64,000 nucleotides of DNA from Chaetoderma sp. LZ-2023a (Eukaryota; Mollusca; Caudofoveata; Chaetodermatida; Chaetodermatidae): the NCBI GenBank assembly GCA_034401795.1, contig CM067374.1, positions 136,800,508-136,864,507 of the forward strand, in the 5' to 3' direction. A model generated the notes under the pieces. The model had not been told where the DNA came from. It did not search any database and worked only from the letters and a program-made list of their open reading frames with translations. Numbering within the stretch: position 1 is the stretch's first letter; every line of letters begins with the position of its first letter. The position numbers and the translations under genes are program-made. This document shows positions 30,255 through 43,184 of this stretch, piece after piece.

Positions 30255-31373
30255 TAGGCTTACATGATTATGCAATTGTTACAATCGCCATCATTTTAGA
30301 TAAATAATTGCCATCATACGATTAATCGTAGATGTACTGGTGGAATGTAGGTTGGGGGAGGTATAAAGCTTTCAAAACCGCTAGTATTAGCATTATCTGA
30401 TAAGCCCTACAAACTTTATTTCGAACGCGAATTGCTAACACAATGCTAAAAGAATGAAAATTTGTATCGCTGACCAAACCAATAAAAATGTCCCTGGTCT
30501 AATTGCCAGATAGTAATTGGCATTGAAAAATCACAGTTAATATGCTATTATAAACAATTATAGTACCACTTCCAAACAATTAGGCAAACCAAACAGCCCA
30601 CTGTAAGCGACCAACACAAAATGATCCAAAATGGAATAAAACATGCGGCACAATTTGCTTGAATGCCCAAGTATTATAATGAGATAGATCACTTCTTATG
30701 TTGTTGAGCCAAAATAAGCCTCTTTTGTGATTGGAGGCGAATGACAGGGAAAGGTTAGATCACATTGATCTATAACTCTTCTTTGTCTGAAATGACTCAA
30801 ATCAATATGCAATAAGTGAATCATTATTCGGAGCGGATTTAAAGTGCAGTACTTGGTTACCATCACAGAATGATAATATATAGCAATTTCCGAGTTTTGA
30901 GACCAGGATATTTATATCCGAGTACTAGCTCTAAAAATTGTTTATACGTCTTAATTTGACGGATTACCGGTACTAATATCACATGATTTAAATAGTTTAT
31001 GTCAAATTTAGAATTAATTAGGATGTAATAATCAAACTTTAATAAAGGATACACAATATTTAGCCATACCATTCAATTTTTATGTTAATTACTATCGGTC
31101 TTAACCAATTTAGAGAAAGGATTTCAAATTTTTATTGAAATAAATCTAACATTTAAGCCCACCCACTTTCTCAGAGATGTTTGTTTGGAAATTGAACATT
31201 TCTTGTTCTAATAGAAGCCTAGGCTACTCATAGACAATGTGCATTACTTTTACATTTTTTAAAACAACTATCTTGGGGATTGAAAAGCTTCGATTATTTA
31301 GTTTTGTGATCATCCACGATCATATGTTTATGAATAAATGCGATTAATCAAATAATCGAATAATGCAAGCCTG
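30255..31373. mobile_element. hAT-like element (1,119 bp), relative of 26196-27965
   Basis: Termini TAGGCTTACATGATTATGC / ATAATGCAAGCCTG. The 8-bp flanks are ATTCAAAT (30247-30254) and ATTAAAAT (31374-31381), 7 of 8 matching. The internal stretch near 30890-30945 (AGTACTAGCTCTAAAAATTG) is the inverse of 26990-27055 in the larger element. Non-coding. Confidence 0.8.
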
Positions 31374-31739
31374 ATTAAAATTTCTTTGTTTAGCATTTAT
31401 ATATGGTTATACGTATTTCCAATAGGTCCATCTGAAGGCGGTGGCTATGAAACGATGGTTACCTACCCCATAAAACAAATATTGGATGATCCATTACATT
31501 ACATGTTCACTACACAACATAACATTACACATACACCATTTCATCACATATAGTAGTGTCACAAAATCTCCATACAAGATTCATCGAACACAGTCCAATC
31601 ATTACATTTACACAATTACCTAAAAACACATTACAATCAATGCGTACACACAAAAGCACATAACCAGCCATAATACTATACAATATAGATTATTATCGCC
31701 ACGTTTTAAAAAAACTTTGGGGATATTGTAATCGCCTCC
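31374..31739. other. No gene seen
   Basis: AT-rich, with ACATTACA-like runs around 31490-31630. Nothing recognisable. Confidence 0.4.
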
Positions 31740-33725
31740 GCCCGTCTGTCTGTCCATCACGCTATCTCCGCCCAAACCATTGGGTGGAATTAAATCAAAT
31801 TTGGTATGTGGGTTACCCATATGATTCCGCCTTGCAAGACGATATTTAGATTTGGCTCCACCCCAGTGTGTGTGTGCGTGCGTGTGTGGGCATGTGTGCG
31901 CGTGTGTGTGCGCGCGGCACGGGTGAAAATGTCAAATCAGTGGTAACGCAACTCCTCTGAAATCGTTACACAGAACTCAACGAAATTTGATATCCGCGTT
32001 ACCCATATGATTGCGGAGCGCATATTTACATTTGGCCCCGCCCCCAGCAATGGGTGTGGGGGGGGAGGGTGTGTCAAAAGGTAAAAATGTCAAAAAATTT
32101 ATTGTAATGCAACCCTTCTGGCTTCCGACGCTGTTGGATGGAATTCAACCAAATTTAGTATATCAGTTACCCATATCAATGTGGAGTGGATGAGCACTTT
32201 TACATTTGGCCCCATCCCCAGGGGGTGGGGGATTGGGTCAAAAGGTCATGAAATTGATTGTAATGCAACTCCTCTGAAATCGTTAGATGGAACACAAGCA
32301 AATTAATTTGATATCTGAGGTATACATATGATTGTGGAGTGCAAGAGCCAATTGGATTTGGCTCCACCTGCAGGGGGCGTGAGAGGGGTCAAAAGGTCAA
32401 ATTTTAACCCGCGGAAACTGATTTAACACATCTCCTCCGAAACCATTGGACGGAATTTAACCAAATATTTGGTATGTGAGTTACCCATATAAATGTGGAG
32501 TGGATGAGCAGATTTACATTCGGCCCCATCCCAGGGGTGGGGGATGGGGTCAAAAGGTCATGAAATTGATTGTAATACAACTCCAATAACACTGTTGGAT
32601 GGAATTCAACCAAGTTTAGTATGTAAGTTACCCATATCAATGTGGAGTGGATGAGCACGTATTAACATTTGGCCCCACCCCCAGGGTGTGTGGGATGGGG
32701 TCAAAAGGTCATGACACAAAATTGATTGTAATGCAACTCCTCTGACACCTTTGCACGAAATTCAACCAAATTTGGTATGTGAGTTACCCATATGATTGTG
32801 GAGTGCAGAAGGATGTTTACATTTGGCTCCGCCCCCGAGGGTGGGTTGTGGGGTGTGCCAAAAGTTAAAAGCGGTGAACGCGTGAATTTGTCATGTCGGT
32901 TAACCATATGATTGTGCTTTGCAAGAGTACATTTACATTTGGCTCCCCCACTAGCGGTGTGGGGCAGAGGTCAAATCACTTGGAACGCAACTCCTCCAAA
33001 ACCGTTAGACGGAATTCAACCAAATTTGATATGCGAGTTACTCATATGATTGCAGAGTGCCAGAGGTAAGTTACATTAAAGATCAAATTTTAACATGCAG
33101 AATTTGATTGTAACGCACCTCCTCCGAAACCGTTAGGCAGAATTTGGTATGTGAGTTACCCATATCAATGTGGAGTGCATGAGCACATTTACATTTGGCC
33201 CGCCTCAGGGGTGGGTGGGTGGGGATGGGTGGGGGATGGGGTGAACGTTAAAAAATGTATTGTAATGTAATTCCGAAACCATAGGATGGAATTCAACCAA
33301 ATTTGGAATGTGAGTTACCCATATCAATGTGGATGGATGACCATATTCATATTTTGGCTCCCGCCCCCTTTGGGTGGGGGATGGGGTCAAAAGGTTATGA
33401 AATTAATTGTAACGCAACTCCTCTGAAACTGTTTGATGGAATTCAACCAAATTTGGAATGAGAGTTACCAATATCAATGTGGAGTGGATGAGCACATCTA
33501 CATTTGGCCCGCCACAAGGGTGGTGGTGTCAAAAGGTCATGAAATTGATTGTAATGCAACTCCTCTGTCGCTGTTGGAGGAAATTCAGCCAAATCTGGTA
33601 TGCGAGTTACCCATATGATTGTGGAGTGTAAAAGGACATTTACATTTGGCTCCACCCCCAGGGGATGGATGGGTGGGGTGTGTGTGTCAAAAGTTCAAAG
33701 CGGTGAACATGGGGATTTGCGATGA
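31740..33725. repeat. Degenerate tandem array, unit about 115-165 bp
   Basis: At least twelve rounds of GAATTCAACCAAATTTGGTA, then GAGTTACCCATAT(GATTGTGG or CAATGTGG)AGTG, then ACATTTGGC(C/T)CC.CCCCCAGGGGTGG, then GGTCAAAAGGTCA, then TTGTAATGCAACTCCTCTG. A GT-rich run lies at 31866-31915. Related single units lie at 46240-46290 and 60195-61020. No gene. Confidence 0.85.
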
Positions 33726-33774
33726 CACGTCATGGACCGGGCAATCTAGATATTGTTGTCGTTGTTGTTGAATA

Positions 33775-34130
33775 TTTAACATTTTTAAATAACTCTGATT
33801 CTACTGGCGGGATCTTCGTCCAACGAAGCCATGTGCCAACTATGGGGTTAAAAGCTAAAATGAAACAGCAACCACTCTAAGCAACATTGTTTTCAAAATG
33901 AACGCTTGACACATCTTTCAATAACTCTGGTTCTACTGGAGTGATCTTCTCCAAACTATCATGGAAACTTGCATGTGGGGTCCCGAAGATGTGTGATAAT
34001 ATCCGGGTCAAAAGCTACAACACAACAGCAACAGCTTTCAGCATTGTTTTCAAAATAGGCACTTTTGACACAATTTTAATAACTCTGGTTATGCTGGAGC
34101 GATCTTCTCCAAACTTGGGTGGATGTATGT
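33775..34130. repeat. Degenerate repeat, unit about 150 bp
   Basis: Three rounds of AATAACTCTG.TTCTACTGG, then GATCTTCTCCAAACT, then CAACAGCAAC..CTTT..AGCATTG. Confidence 0.7.
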
Positions 34131-34664
34131 CTCTGGCACCCCGAATCAAGCGCCAATTTTGGCATGTTGTACATATTGTGCCATACAATACAAATCCATT
34201 ATACTGCCTTGAATTCTCAGCCTATCAGAATATTGTTTTAAAATAGAGATCTAAGCTTAGATTACCAAACTGCTAGTACGTATACATGTATATACAAGTA
34301 TTGATTACTTAGACTTCAGTAGATTTCTATGTAAATCAATGCTCTGAGCTAGGCTGTCTCCAGCACTCAGCTCATATACATGTGTGATATTGCAAGGTAC
34401 ATGTATCTAATTGGGGATTAACTGATTGAGAACACATTTCATTCTGTTATATACTAATATTATTAACTATTTAGTATTTATACTTATTAGATACTATATG
34501 ATTGCACACAGACTTTCACATTATTTTCAACCTATTCTGTAGATTTCAGGTTTAAATAGCAATTACAATTTTAACATTTCTGCAACTTCAGAATGTAATG
34601 AATGTATTCACTCATCATAGCAGTAACTTAGATATAATGACATCTCAGAGACTGAATTAGTTAT
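34131..34664. other. AT-rich sequence, no gene seen
   Basis: No coding, RNA or element signal recognised. Several ACATGTA words. Confidence 0.4.
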
Positions 34665-34668
34665 TTAA

Positions 34669-34903
34669 CCCGTTAACACTCAAATTTGTTCAAGCACATT
34701 TCAATTATCGCATAGAAAATATCTATTTGCAGATCAAGAAAAAAAACATTTTTGAAAATGTATTACTGGAATGACTGGCTCAGTTATCAAGCCAATCATT
34801 CCAGTGGTAAATTTTCAAAACCAGTTCTCTCAGTCTGCAAAAGGACATTTATCAAAGACTAGCACTGCAGAAGCCATTTTTCACTGATTTGAGTGCTAGA
34901 GTG
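34669..34903. mobile_element. TTAA-flanked palindromic MITE (235 bp)
   Basis: TTAA at 34665-34668 and 34904-34907. Ends CCCGTTAACACTCAAAT / ATTTGAGTGCTAGAGTG. The core is the H2 hairpin (34722-34852). Confidence 0.8.
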
Positions 34904-34910
34904 TTAAATC

Positions 34911-35540
34911 AGCAATAGATAAAGAGCTCAGAAGTAAGTTTACATTGCATATTCTGACACTTGACAGTAGATAAAGACCTCAGAAGTAAGTTTACATTGC
35001 ATATTCTGACACTTGACAGTAGATAAAGACCTCAGAAGTAAGTTTACATTGCATATTCTGACACTTGACAGTAGATAGAGCTCAGAAGTAAGTTTACATT
35101 GCATATTCTGACACTTGACAGTAGATAAAGACCTCAGAAGTAAGTTTACATTGCATATTCTGACACTTGACAGTAGATAAAGAGCTCAGAAGTAAGTTTA
35201 CATTGCATATTCTGACACTTGACAGTAGATAAAGACCTCAGAAGTAAGTTTACATTGCATATTCTGACACTTGACAGTAGATAAAGACCTCAGAAGTAAG
35301 TTTACATTGCATATTCTGACACTTGACAGTAGATAAAGACCTCAGAAGTAAGTTTACATTGCATATTCTGACACTTGACAGTAGATAAAGAGCTCAGAAG
35401 TAAGTTTACATTGCATATTCTGACACTTGACAGTAGATAAAGAGCTCAGAAGTAAGTTTACATTGCATATTCTGACACTTGTCAGTAGATAAAGACCTCA
35501 GAAGTAAGTTTACATTGCATATTCTGACACTTGACAGTAG
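34911..35540. repeat. 52-bp satellite, about 12 copies
   Basis: The unit is GACAGTAGATAAAGACCTCA then GAAGTAAGTTTACATTGCAT then ATTCTGACACTT. Near-identical copies differ mainly at GACCTC/GAGCTC; one copy has a short deletion (about 35075). The array abuts the MITE at 34903. Confidence 0.93.
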
Positions 35541-35965
35541 TCAAAGCCTTTTATTACTGGCTAGGTAATTCACCTTTCCAGAGTACCCACCCATCATATG
35601 ACGTCATAATGAACTGCGTGGTGTACAACGACATCATAATGGATGACGTCATGAATGACGTCGATAAGTACGTCACGAACACATATTTGATGACGGTCTA
35701 TGGGCTGTTGTACAAATTGTTTGCTTTTACTATTTAATAAATATTCTGTTGAATGTTTTGAAACTAATTTGACTGGGCGCTGTTGCTGCCTATGGAAGCA
35801 ACAGCACCCAGTCTAATTAGTTACAAAATATTCAACAGCTTCCCTGTATAGTTTTCAGTAAATTGATAGCTAGGGCATTCGGGGATCGATCAATCCAAAC
35901 ACGGCGAGGTGTGGGTGGAGCGTAGCTAGTGATGGGCGGGGCATAGCTAAAAATGGAAAGGTCCA
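35541..35965. repeat. About 400-bp dispersed element with H1 hairpin
   Basis: Same layout as 23210-23610: TGACGTCA-rich part, TTTAATAAATATTCTGTTGAA, hairpin 35746-35839, then GGGATCGATCAATCC and GGGTGGAGCGTAGCTAGTGA. Confidence 0.8.
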
Positions 35966-36689
35966 TTGTATAGATCTACTGACTTCCATGCAGATCTATA
36001 GACGGTGATTTACTGTCAAATATCCAGTTATACCTGATAAAATTATAATGTTATTTCTTGGATGGTCAGTTTTGTCTGATGTAGTATTGCTTTAGAAGTT
36101 AGATGACTATGTTCATTATGCATAGGCTTGCAATTTATGCATATGCCACTAGATGATATTTACTATGCATTGCCACTAGATGCTATTTACTAATCCTTGT
36201 CAGTGTTTTCTTAAGCATGGTAAACATCCATGAGGTTAAATATATAAACTTGCTACCTGATATCTGAGTATTTCCCAGGATTTCCCACTGCCCTGGGAAA
36301 TACTAGTATTTCCCGGGAAATTGTCAACCCTGGAAATAAATTATTGCTATGGCAATGGATCTGCTATGCTACTCATGACAGTAACTGGCAGATGTCGTTG
36401 GACGCAAAAACTGGATTGATTTGTATCATTTCCTTACAAGTTATCGGTATTTTTATCATGCATCAAAAAAGTAAGTGAAAATACATGTTTTTCACTACAC
36501 TGACATTAAAATGCATAAAATATTCACATGTTCGGTTATATCTTTATTCTTACCCGTCACGAAAAGTGGTAACACAAGTTTATTTCTGTTATTTAGTTTT
36601 ACCGCTTTCTTTGTATGGTGAAAAAAGCATCATAGAAGTATAGTCTTACTTATTAAAATGTTGTAGACATTGAAAATACTATAGATAAT
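35966..36689. other. No gene seen; TTTCCCAGGAAA-type palindromes
   Basis: 36270-36335 holds TATTTCCCAGG / CCTGGGAAATA / TATTTCCCGGGAAAT and ends TTGTCAACCCTG, which resembles a hAT terminus. Otherwise unremarkable. Confidence 0.4.
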
Positions 36690-37035
36690 GTCCCAGATAA
36701 CATGTAGATGTTGGCCCAACATTGGCAGATCGCAGTTGACATTACAATGTTGGCCCAATGTTGGTTCTATCACTTGTTTGCAAAGGTTGGGCCAGCATTG
36801 GAAATTTCACTGTAAATCAAACAAAATCAACATAATATCACCTTTTAATTTTTAAATTGTTAAATTATGCTCTCTGGTGTGCTATTTTAAATATCTTCAT
36901 AGATTTAGGCCCGTTGTCTCCACGTTGGCCCAATAACGTATTGCCAAAATTGGGCCAACGTTGGGCTGATGAGCAAAACTATGTTGGCCCAATGTAGTGG
37001 TAAACGTTGGCCCAACGTTTGCTTGTTATCAGGGG
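36690..37035. repeat. Palindromic element rich in TTGGCCCAAC words
   Basis: Outer ends CCCAGATAACATG / TTGCTTGTTATCAGGG are imperfect inverted repeats. Inside are about ten occurrences of (AC)(A/G)TTGG(C/G)CCAAC-type motifs in both orientations. Non-coding, MITE-like. Confidence 0.65.
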
Positions 37036-38829
37036 TTATTTATAGCGAGCTGTATAGATAACAGCTGTACATATCTGAAAATGAATGTATTCCTTTAAAA
37101 ATATACTATACTAAGAGGTTGAAAAAGTTGTCGCGAAAACCTGGATGTAAATCAAAAGGGAGGTAACTCAACATTTAAAGGGATATATCTAAGCATATGT
37201 GCAAGCTGCAAATCTGCGTGCATACAAGCAAAGCGTTAATAACTGCATATACAATGCACTTACATGTACACATAATAGGAAAAATACTGATAAACTAACT
37301 TTCAAGAAGTTTTAAACTTACAAGGGAGAGCTAGCGCATTCCTCATTGGGCATAGGGAAAATCAGGAATCTTCTGAAGTCAGTCCAGATTCCGGAATTGT
37401 AATTGCCGTATAAAAATCCTTTAAAAATTTAGTATTAAATTGACTGCAATCGTTAATAAGCTTACTGGCCGAGGTTATGTGCATGGACAGTATGGTCATC
37501 AATAATAAATAATAAAACATGATGTAAGAATACTAACAATGTCAGAACGCTATGAACAGGCAATGTGAAACTGACAATTGACATCATAGAGTAATGCGTC
37601 ATGTGTGACGTAATAATGTGTTATGACATAGTGGTTGAAGAGGCTAGTCTCTCAAAAAGGCATTATTCACATTTATTATTCCCATTGCCAATAATAAAAA
37701 GCTTAGTATCATGCTTACGCATAGGTTTTTCATACTTTTACATCACCGCACTCACTGTCAAACTAGCTTCTGTCCATAGGCACTTTTAGCGGTGAGGTCG
37801 TACCATCTCCTATTTATATATACATTGAGGGTAGCATACGAGTACAACAACATCATGCTAAAGGTGCCTATGCTTCTGTCTGTAGGCCTAATTAATTCAC
37901 AGTAAAAATTAAATTGTCAAAATGTTATACTTTTATCTAGACGGTTAATTTGTGGGCCTTGATGTAATGAAATGAAATAAGTCTTAACACGTGATGATTT
38001 CATAATCACTTATAAATTCATATAATTCTTTTAGTTGGAAAATCGAATTAGAGACACGGGTCCATAATTTAACCTAGCAATTAAAAAAATTTAATAATTT
38101 GTACGGAATGAAATCATGATATGTTAAGATTTATTTCGCACCATTACATTGAGGTACACAAATTAGGCCTCTAAAAGTGCACAATTTACACAACGTTATT
38201 GTTTTCATGCACTTTGTTCTGAATATAGGCCATACCTGTACCTTTCATGTCCAAGTATTGTGTAATATAGAATACTCTTGTAACCTATTCTTGAGGGTTC
38301 GATAGCTTCGCGGCAATGTGATTTTTTGCTATGGCATACATAATAACCAACGCCACCTCCGAGATACGAGATCAAGAAACCACGCCTCGATTTTTAGATT
38401 GCCCCCACCCCACCCCTTAACGCTTACTTTCCATGCCAACACTGTAACCAGGAAGTAAAAAAGGATCGCAAATATCCTAACCTTTGTTCCAATAAATGTC
38501 CTGTTTATTTTTGAGAATATAATACTAGAATGGTGCAATGTGGAAAAAACCCTCGACATTATAATACCTGCGCATGTAGGTAACCTAGGAGCGTAGATAC
38601 TTCCAAACTACATAATGAACTCACAAACAGTTACATAGGCTATGTGAAACTTCTACTAGTTGACTGAAACACTAGACTTCGTCTGCTAATTTCTTCAAGT
38701 CTCGTGATCAGTGGCTCGTTTGTCTCACTGTCGGACGATTAAAGTGTGTGGAAAAATAAGGGTCATAATTAATACTAAGCACAGAAAGCCGCTACGTCAT
38801 AACACATTATTATGTAATAATAAAGGGAT
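37036..38829. other. No gene seen
   Basis: About 1.8 kb of AT-rich sequence with only short scattered open frames and no family signature. The 37775-37870 segment contains an inverted pair (ATAGGCACTTTTAGC / GCTAAAGGTGCCTATG). Confidence 0.4.
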
Positions 38830-39075
38830 CCATTTCTAGCTCTGCGCCACCCCTTTCTAGCTAATCCACCCACGCTTTGCCAGTGTTGGGATCGATCGAG
38901 CGTGAATAACAAGAATCCCGGCAATACCAAGGTAACTACTATACATGGAAGTTGTTGAATATTTTGAAACTAATTTGACTGGGTTCTGTTGCTTCCTATG
39001 GCAGCAACGGTCAACAGCATCAAGTTAAATTAGTTTCAAAATGTTCAGCAGAATGTTTATTATATAGTAAATCCA
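38830..39075. repeat. Dispersed element with H1 hairpin, inverted orientation
   Basis: Hairpin 38951-39051 (GTTGAATATTTTGAAACTAA / TTAGTTTCAAAATGTTCAGC). The left flank contains GATCGATCGAGCG and the right flank TTTATTATATAGTAAA, as in 18480-18720. Confidence 0.8.
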
Positions 39076-41240
39076 TCAAAGGCATAGAATTTGTAGGCTT
39101 ACACTTGGGGTTTCCAATCATATTGCATAATATTCTACACATATTATGAGAGAATCAAGATTTTGACTGATTTTCAAATAATTAATAGTGTTTTGTTGAA
39201 GACTGTTAACCTGGAAAGCAGCCTTGATATTTTCTGTTTTGATTACTTCGAGCCACATTAGATGATATTCTTTGTTTATTGTGAGAATATGATTACCCCC
39301 ACCCATCCCCCCCCCCCACCTCACCACTGAAATACGACCACCTACACTAATTGTTTTCCCGATCTTATATAAAAACTGTCAACTGTACAAAACAGATTCT
39401 AATTTGTGAGCAATTCGGAAAACAGGATTAACATTCGCAACAGCATTCCAATCAGGGAAGAGTAATTAAATTCATTGTGATATCAGTTGTCGTAAATAGT
39501 AGACCTACATCAAGACTATGATAATAATTATTTAGGCCTTAAGGTCTGGTACCGTTGTTAAAAGAATGCTTCATTATAATTTTATCTAGTTATAACATTT
39601 TGTTCTGATAAAGGATAATGAATCCAATTGTAGGAATATAGATACTTGTTCAGGATGTATTGCTGCAATTTGTAATTAAATCGACACATCGGTAGAAGTA
39701 CAATGGAAATACATTGTGAGTAGTTACTAGTATATAAGTACCCGTTCCATATCATAGAGATATAGATAATTCTATGTTCCACATGCCTAGTTCAGGTCTT
39801 TTCTGTTATGTAATTCCCGTCCCTCAGATTCATATTGATCCTCCAGGCAAACCTCCTAATGGGAGTAAAGTGACATGGTAGACTTGACAGCAGTATAGCG
39901 GTGTGGTAGGCGTGAATTGTGATTTTATCATCATCATCATCATCATCAGCATTATGACGTATGAGGCCTGTGTGGCCTTTTGTCGGTCAAAATACTTGTC
40001 TTTATAACTATTAGTCACTGTTTCCAGTGTAAGAACTTTCTGGTGACTTAATTGGCATGTACATCATATACACATATATACATACTATACATATATAAAA
40101 ATTAAACATTTACGCTAGTACGAGGCGCATGAAAAGCTAACACGTCCACCTGTGCTAAAGTCATAGGAACAAAATAGGCTATACATTCTACTAGATACTG
40201 ACAGGGCAATCCCTGCTAGTATCGTATAAATGGCTGTTCACATCTGGATTTAAATACTGGATCCGAAGGAGAATTTTACAACAGATTTGCCTAGATGTGA
40301 TTACACTGGCATCAAGTATGCTCAGCTACAATAATTAACCAGGCAGTGAACTCCGATATATGACGGTGAACTCAGATTTATAAATCTGGCCGGCTGATCC
40401 ACTTGTTATACTGTGAAATAATGACAAGCTAACAGGGCAATCCCTGCGGCTTAGTGCGAGATCAGCTTTGTTCCTGAAAACCTGAATCCTACATGAACTT
40501 AATGACAAGATCCATTTACTTATATAGGGCTAAAAAGCAGGCCACCTACAGTTGAACTTGTACACTTGGTCAAAACGGTGGACACAGTTTTCTTGAACAA
40601 ATGGCAAATTCTATATACATATTTACACCATTACTAGACATTGCCTGGGAGCTACATGCCCACTTGTGCTTAATAATTAATACAAAATAAACTATACATG
40701 CTACTGAGTACTGATAGACTTCCTGATACTGGTGAGGGTTATTATGCCAAGTATAATAGATCCAGTGGGGCCATTCCCACTAGATTTGCATAGTGACCAG
40801 CAGGATGCAAAGACAGTGATAGCATGATCTTACACAATGGTAAAAACCAACAGGGGATTCACTGCCAATTTGGATTATGGACAAGAACATGATCCTACAG
40901 AGTAGCTAACTGGCAGTTTCGTGAACATGATTGTACTCCTGAGAGGCTACATGCTGGATCCAAATGCGCTTTATCCAGCAGATTTTCCTAGCTGCTAACA
41001 TACAATTTTAGAGACTTCAGATATGCTCATCTACAAGTGTTATATCAAGACGGCGTTAATAATGGTGAACTCGAAGGCTAAAAGAGTGTTGGCTACAAAT
41101 TGGTGTGGTATACTTGATCAGGACGGTGGATTTAGTTGTGAACAAATGTCAGGGTAAATTGTCAGTATGCGTGAAGAGTTGGTGTTGCGATGTGATAATG
41201 GGCTGGCGGGGTTATGCCTGCCAGTTACCATAGATCAGAT
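39076..41240. other. No gene seen; short dispersed duplications
   Basis: A C/ACC-rich stretch at 39295-39327, an (ATC)n run at 39929-39948, and recurring phrases (ACAGGGCAATCCCTGC at 40202 and 40434). No coding signal. Confidence 0.4.
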
Positions 41241-41406
41241 ATGCCTCTGAAAGACGGTAATGAATCTGATGGGGCCATCCCCACCAGGTTTCTCGTGATC
41301 AGCTGAATGTATAAATACAATGGGATTTGGTTTCATGTGCTAGTATGCCTCTGGAAGACGGTAATGAATCAGATGGGGCCATCCCCACCAGATTTCTCGT
41401 GATCAG
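41241..41406. repeat. 62-bp direct repeat, two copies
   Basis: ATGCCTCTG(A/G)AAGACGGTAA to TTTCTCGTGATCAG at 41241-41302 and 41345-41406, separated by 42 bp. It lies just 3' of the LINE remnant. A weaker third copy lies near 40765-40800. Confidence 0.8.
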
Positions 41407-41435
41407 TGTGAATCCCTGTCGACTGCTGAAGTATC

Positions 41436-42760
41436 TTATGTATGGTGGTAGTCCACAAAAACAGTACTGTACAAATGACATGACCAGAGTTTGTCAAGAC
41501 GATTTTTGAAGCAGTTCAAGGACGGTGCTTGAACTACGTCTTCCGTAAGTGCATTCCAATAGTTTACCCCTCTGTTACTGAAGAAGTGAAGGCAAAGGGA
41601 TGAGTTACAGGGGCGCTTTATTAATTTGAGACTGTGCCCACGTGTTGCTTGAGAGGTATTTAATTCAAGGCCTGGAGGAGGGGTTTTATATTTACCATGT
41701 AGATATTTATATGTTTCAATCATATCACCACGGCATCTCTGATATGCTAATGAAGGTAGCTTGAGTATGTGCAGCTTTTCTGGTTAGGATAAATTGTTCA
41801 TGTTAGGTAGCATTTTAGTGGCTCGTCGTTGGACCTTTTCAATTTGGTTGCAGTCATTGACGTAATGAGGACACCAAACAGAATTTGCATACTCTAGCAG
41901 GGGTCATACCCTAGATTTATACAATAGACAGAATATTCCATTATCAAGGTAATGGAAAGTTCGTCGAATTAATCCTACCATCTGAATTGCCTTGTTGACC
42001 GCCTTTAATACTTGTTCATGAAATTTCAGCTCTGTGTCTATGTGAACACCTAAATCTTTCTCAAGTGGTGATTCCTCGAGCTCTACTACAGTCCCATCTG
42101 AAGATGTAATTGTATATGTGTACTCTGGATGTCCCTTGCCAAGTCTTAACACGTTACACTTTTGTGGGTGGAATTTCAATAACCGGTCTCTGGACCACTG
42201 CTCCATCTCATTAATGTCAGTCTGGATCTTGATACAATCAGTGGTCGATGATATAGCTCGATAAAGCTTAGTGTCAATGTGTCATCAGCGAATAATTTGA
42301 TGTAACTAGATACTACGTCTGGTAAGTTGTTGATGTAGGCGAGAAATAAAATTGGACCAAGGACACTACCTTGGGGGACTCCGCTGATGACTTCGGCCCA
42401 TGGTGAGTAAGTTCCATTGACATTAACTCTCTGTGTACACTTGCTAAGGAAGGCTTGAATCCATGATGCTACATTGCCACATATGCCATAGCTGTTCAAC
42501 TTAGTAAGCGCCTATGGGGTACTGGTACAAACGCCTTCTGGAAATCAAAATAGATACAATCGACAGGCTGCTGTTGGTCAATGAGGTCAGTCCATGCTTC
42601 CATTGCAGTTAGAAGTTGGGTAGTACAGGAATGACCTTCCATAAAGCTGTGTTACTCAGCTAAGAAGAGGTTATACTCCTTCATATGCTCAACGATATGG
42701 TCTCTGACAATGCTTTCCATAATTTTACAACAAATAGATGTAAGGCTTATTGGTCTATTC
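41436..42760 (-). pseudogene. LINE (non-LTR) reverse transcriptase remnant
   Basis: Minus strand, in order: PISLTSICCKIMESIVRDHI, a stop, SFMEGHSCTTQLLTAMEAW, CIYFDFQKAF (motif A Asp kept), SGVPQGSVLGPILFLAYIN, KLFADDT (motif C), LLKFHPQKCNVLRLG, PLEKDLGVHID, RGDMIETYKYLHG and FFSNRGVNYWNALTEDVV with CFKNRLDKLW. This is the canonical order of a CR1/Jockey-group ORF2 from RT motif 0 to the C-terminus. Frames change near 42500, 42200 and 41750-41900. The endonuclease and ORF1 are absent (5' truncation at about 42760). Confidence 0.9.
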
Positions 42761-43180
42761 AAATAATAAATGCCTGCTATGCTGTGCAGTGTTTGAAATC
42801 ATGTAGTCATGTAAGTGCCGAGTGTGTCTGCCGGCATGTGGCGCATGATTTCGATCACTATCCAGTTGGTGAGCAGATCAATATGGCGCTGGGACTCCAT
42901 TGCGCCTTTACGGTAGCAAACACAAATTTTATGCTCAAACCTTAGTTATGATTATATTATCATTGTCAACATAGAAATACATAGTGGTGTGTGTACACTC
43001 ACACAACACAAGATCATGAAAAAATCTGCATACAACCTTCTGCCGCACAGAAGCCTCCAAACAAAAGCCATCAACAAAAGCAATACACCTATGGAACAAC
43101 ACAGAAACAGACATCCGCACACAGATTATCACCAAAACATCATACAAAAAGAACCTAAAGACAATTATTATAGAAGCCTA
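42761..43180. other. No gene seen
   Basis: Unassigned sequence between the LINE remnant and a MITE. Confidence 0.4.
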
Positions 43181-43184
43181 CTAA

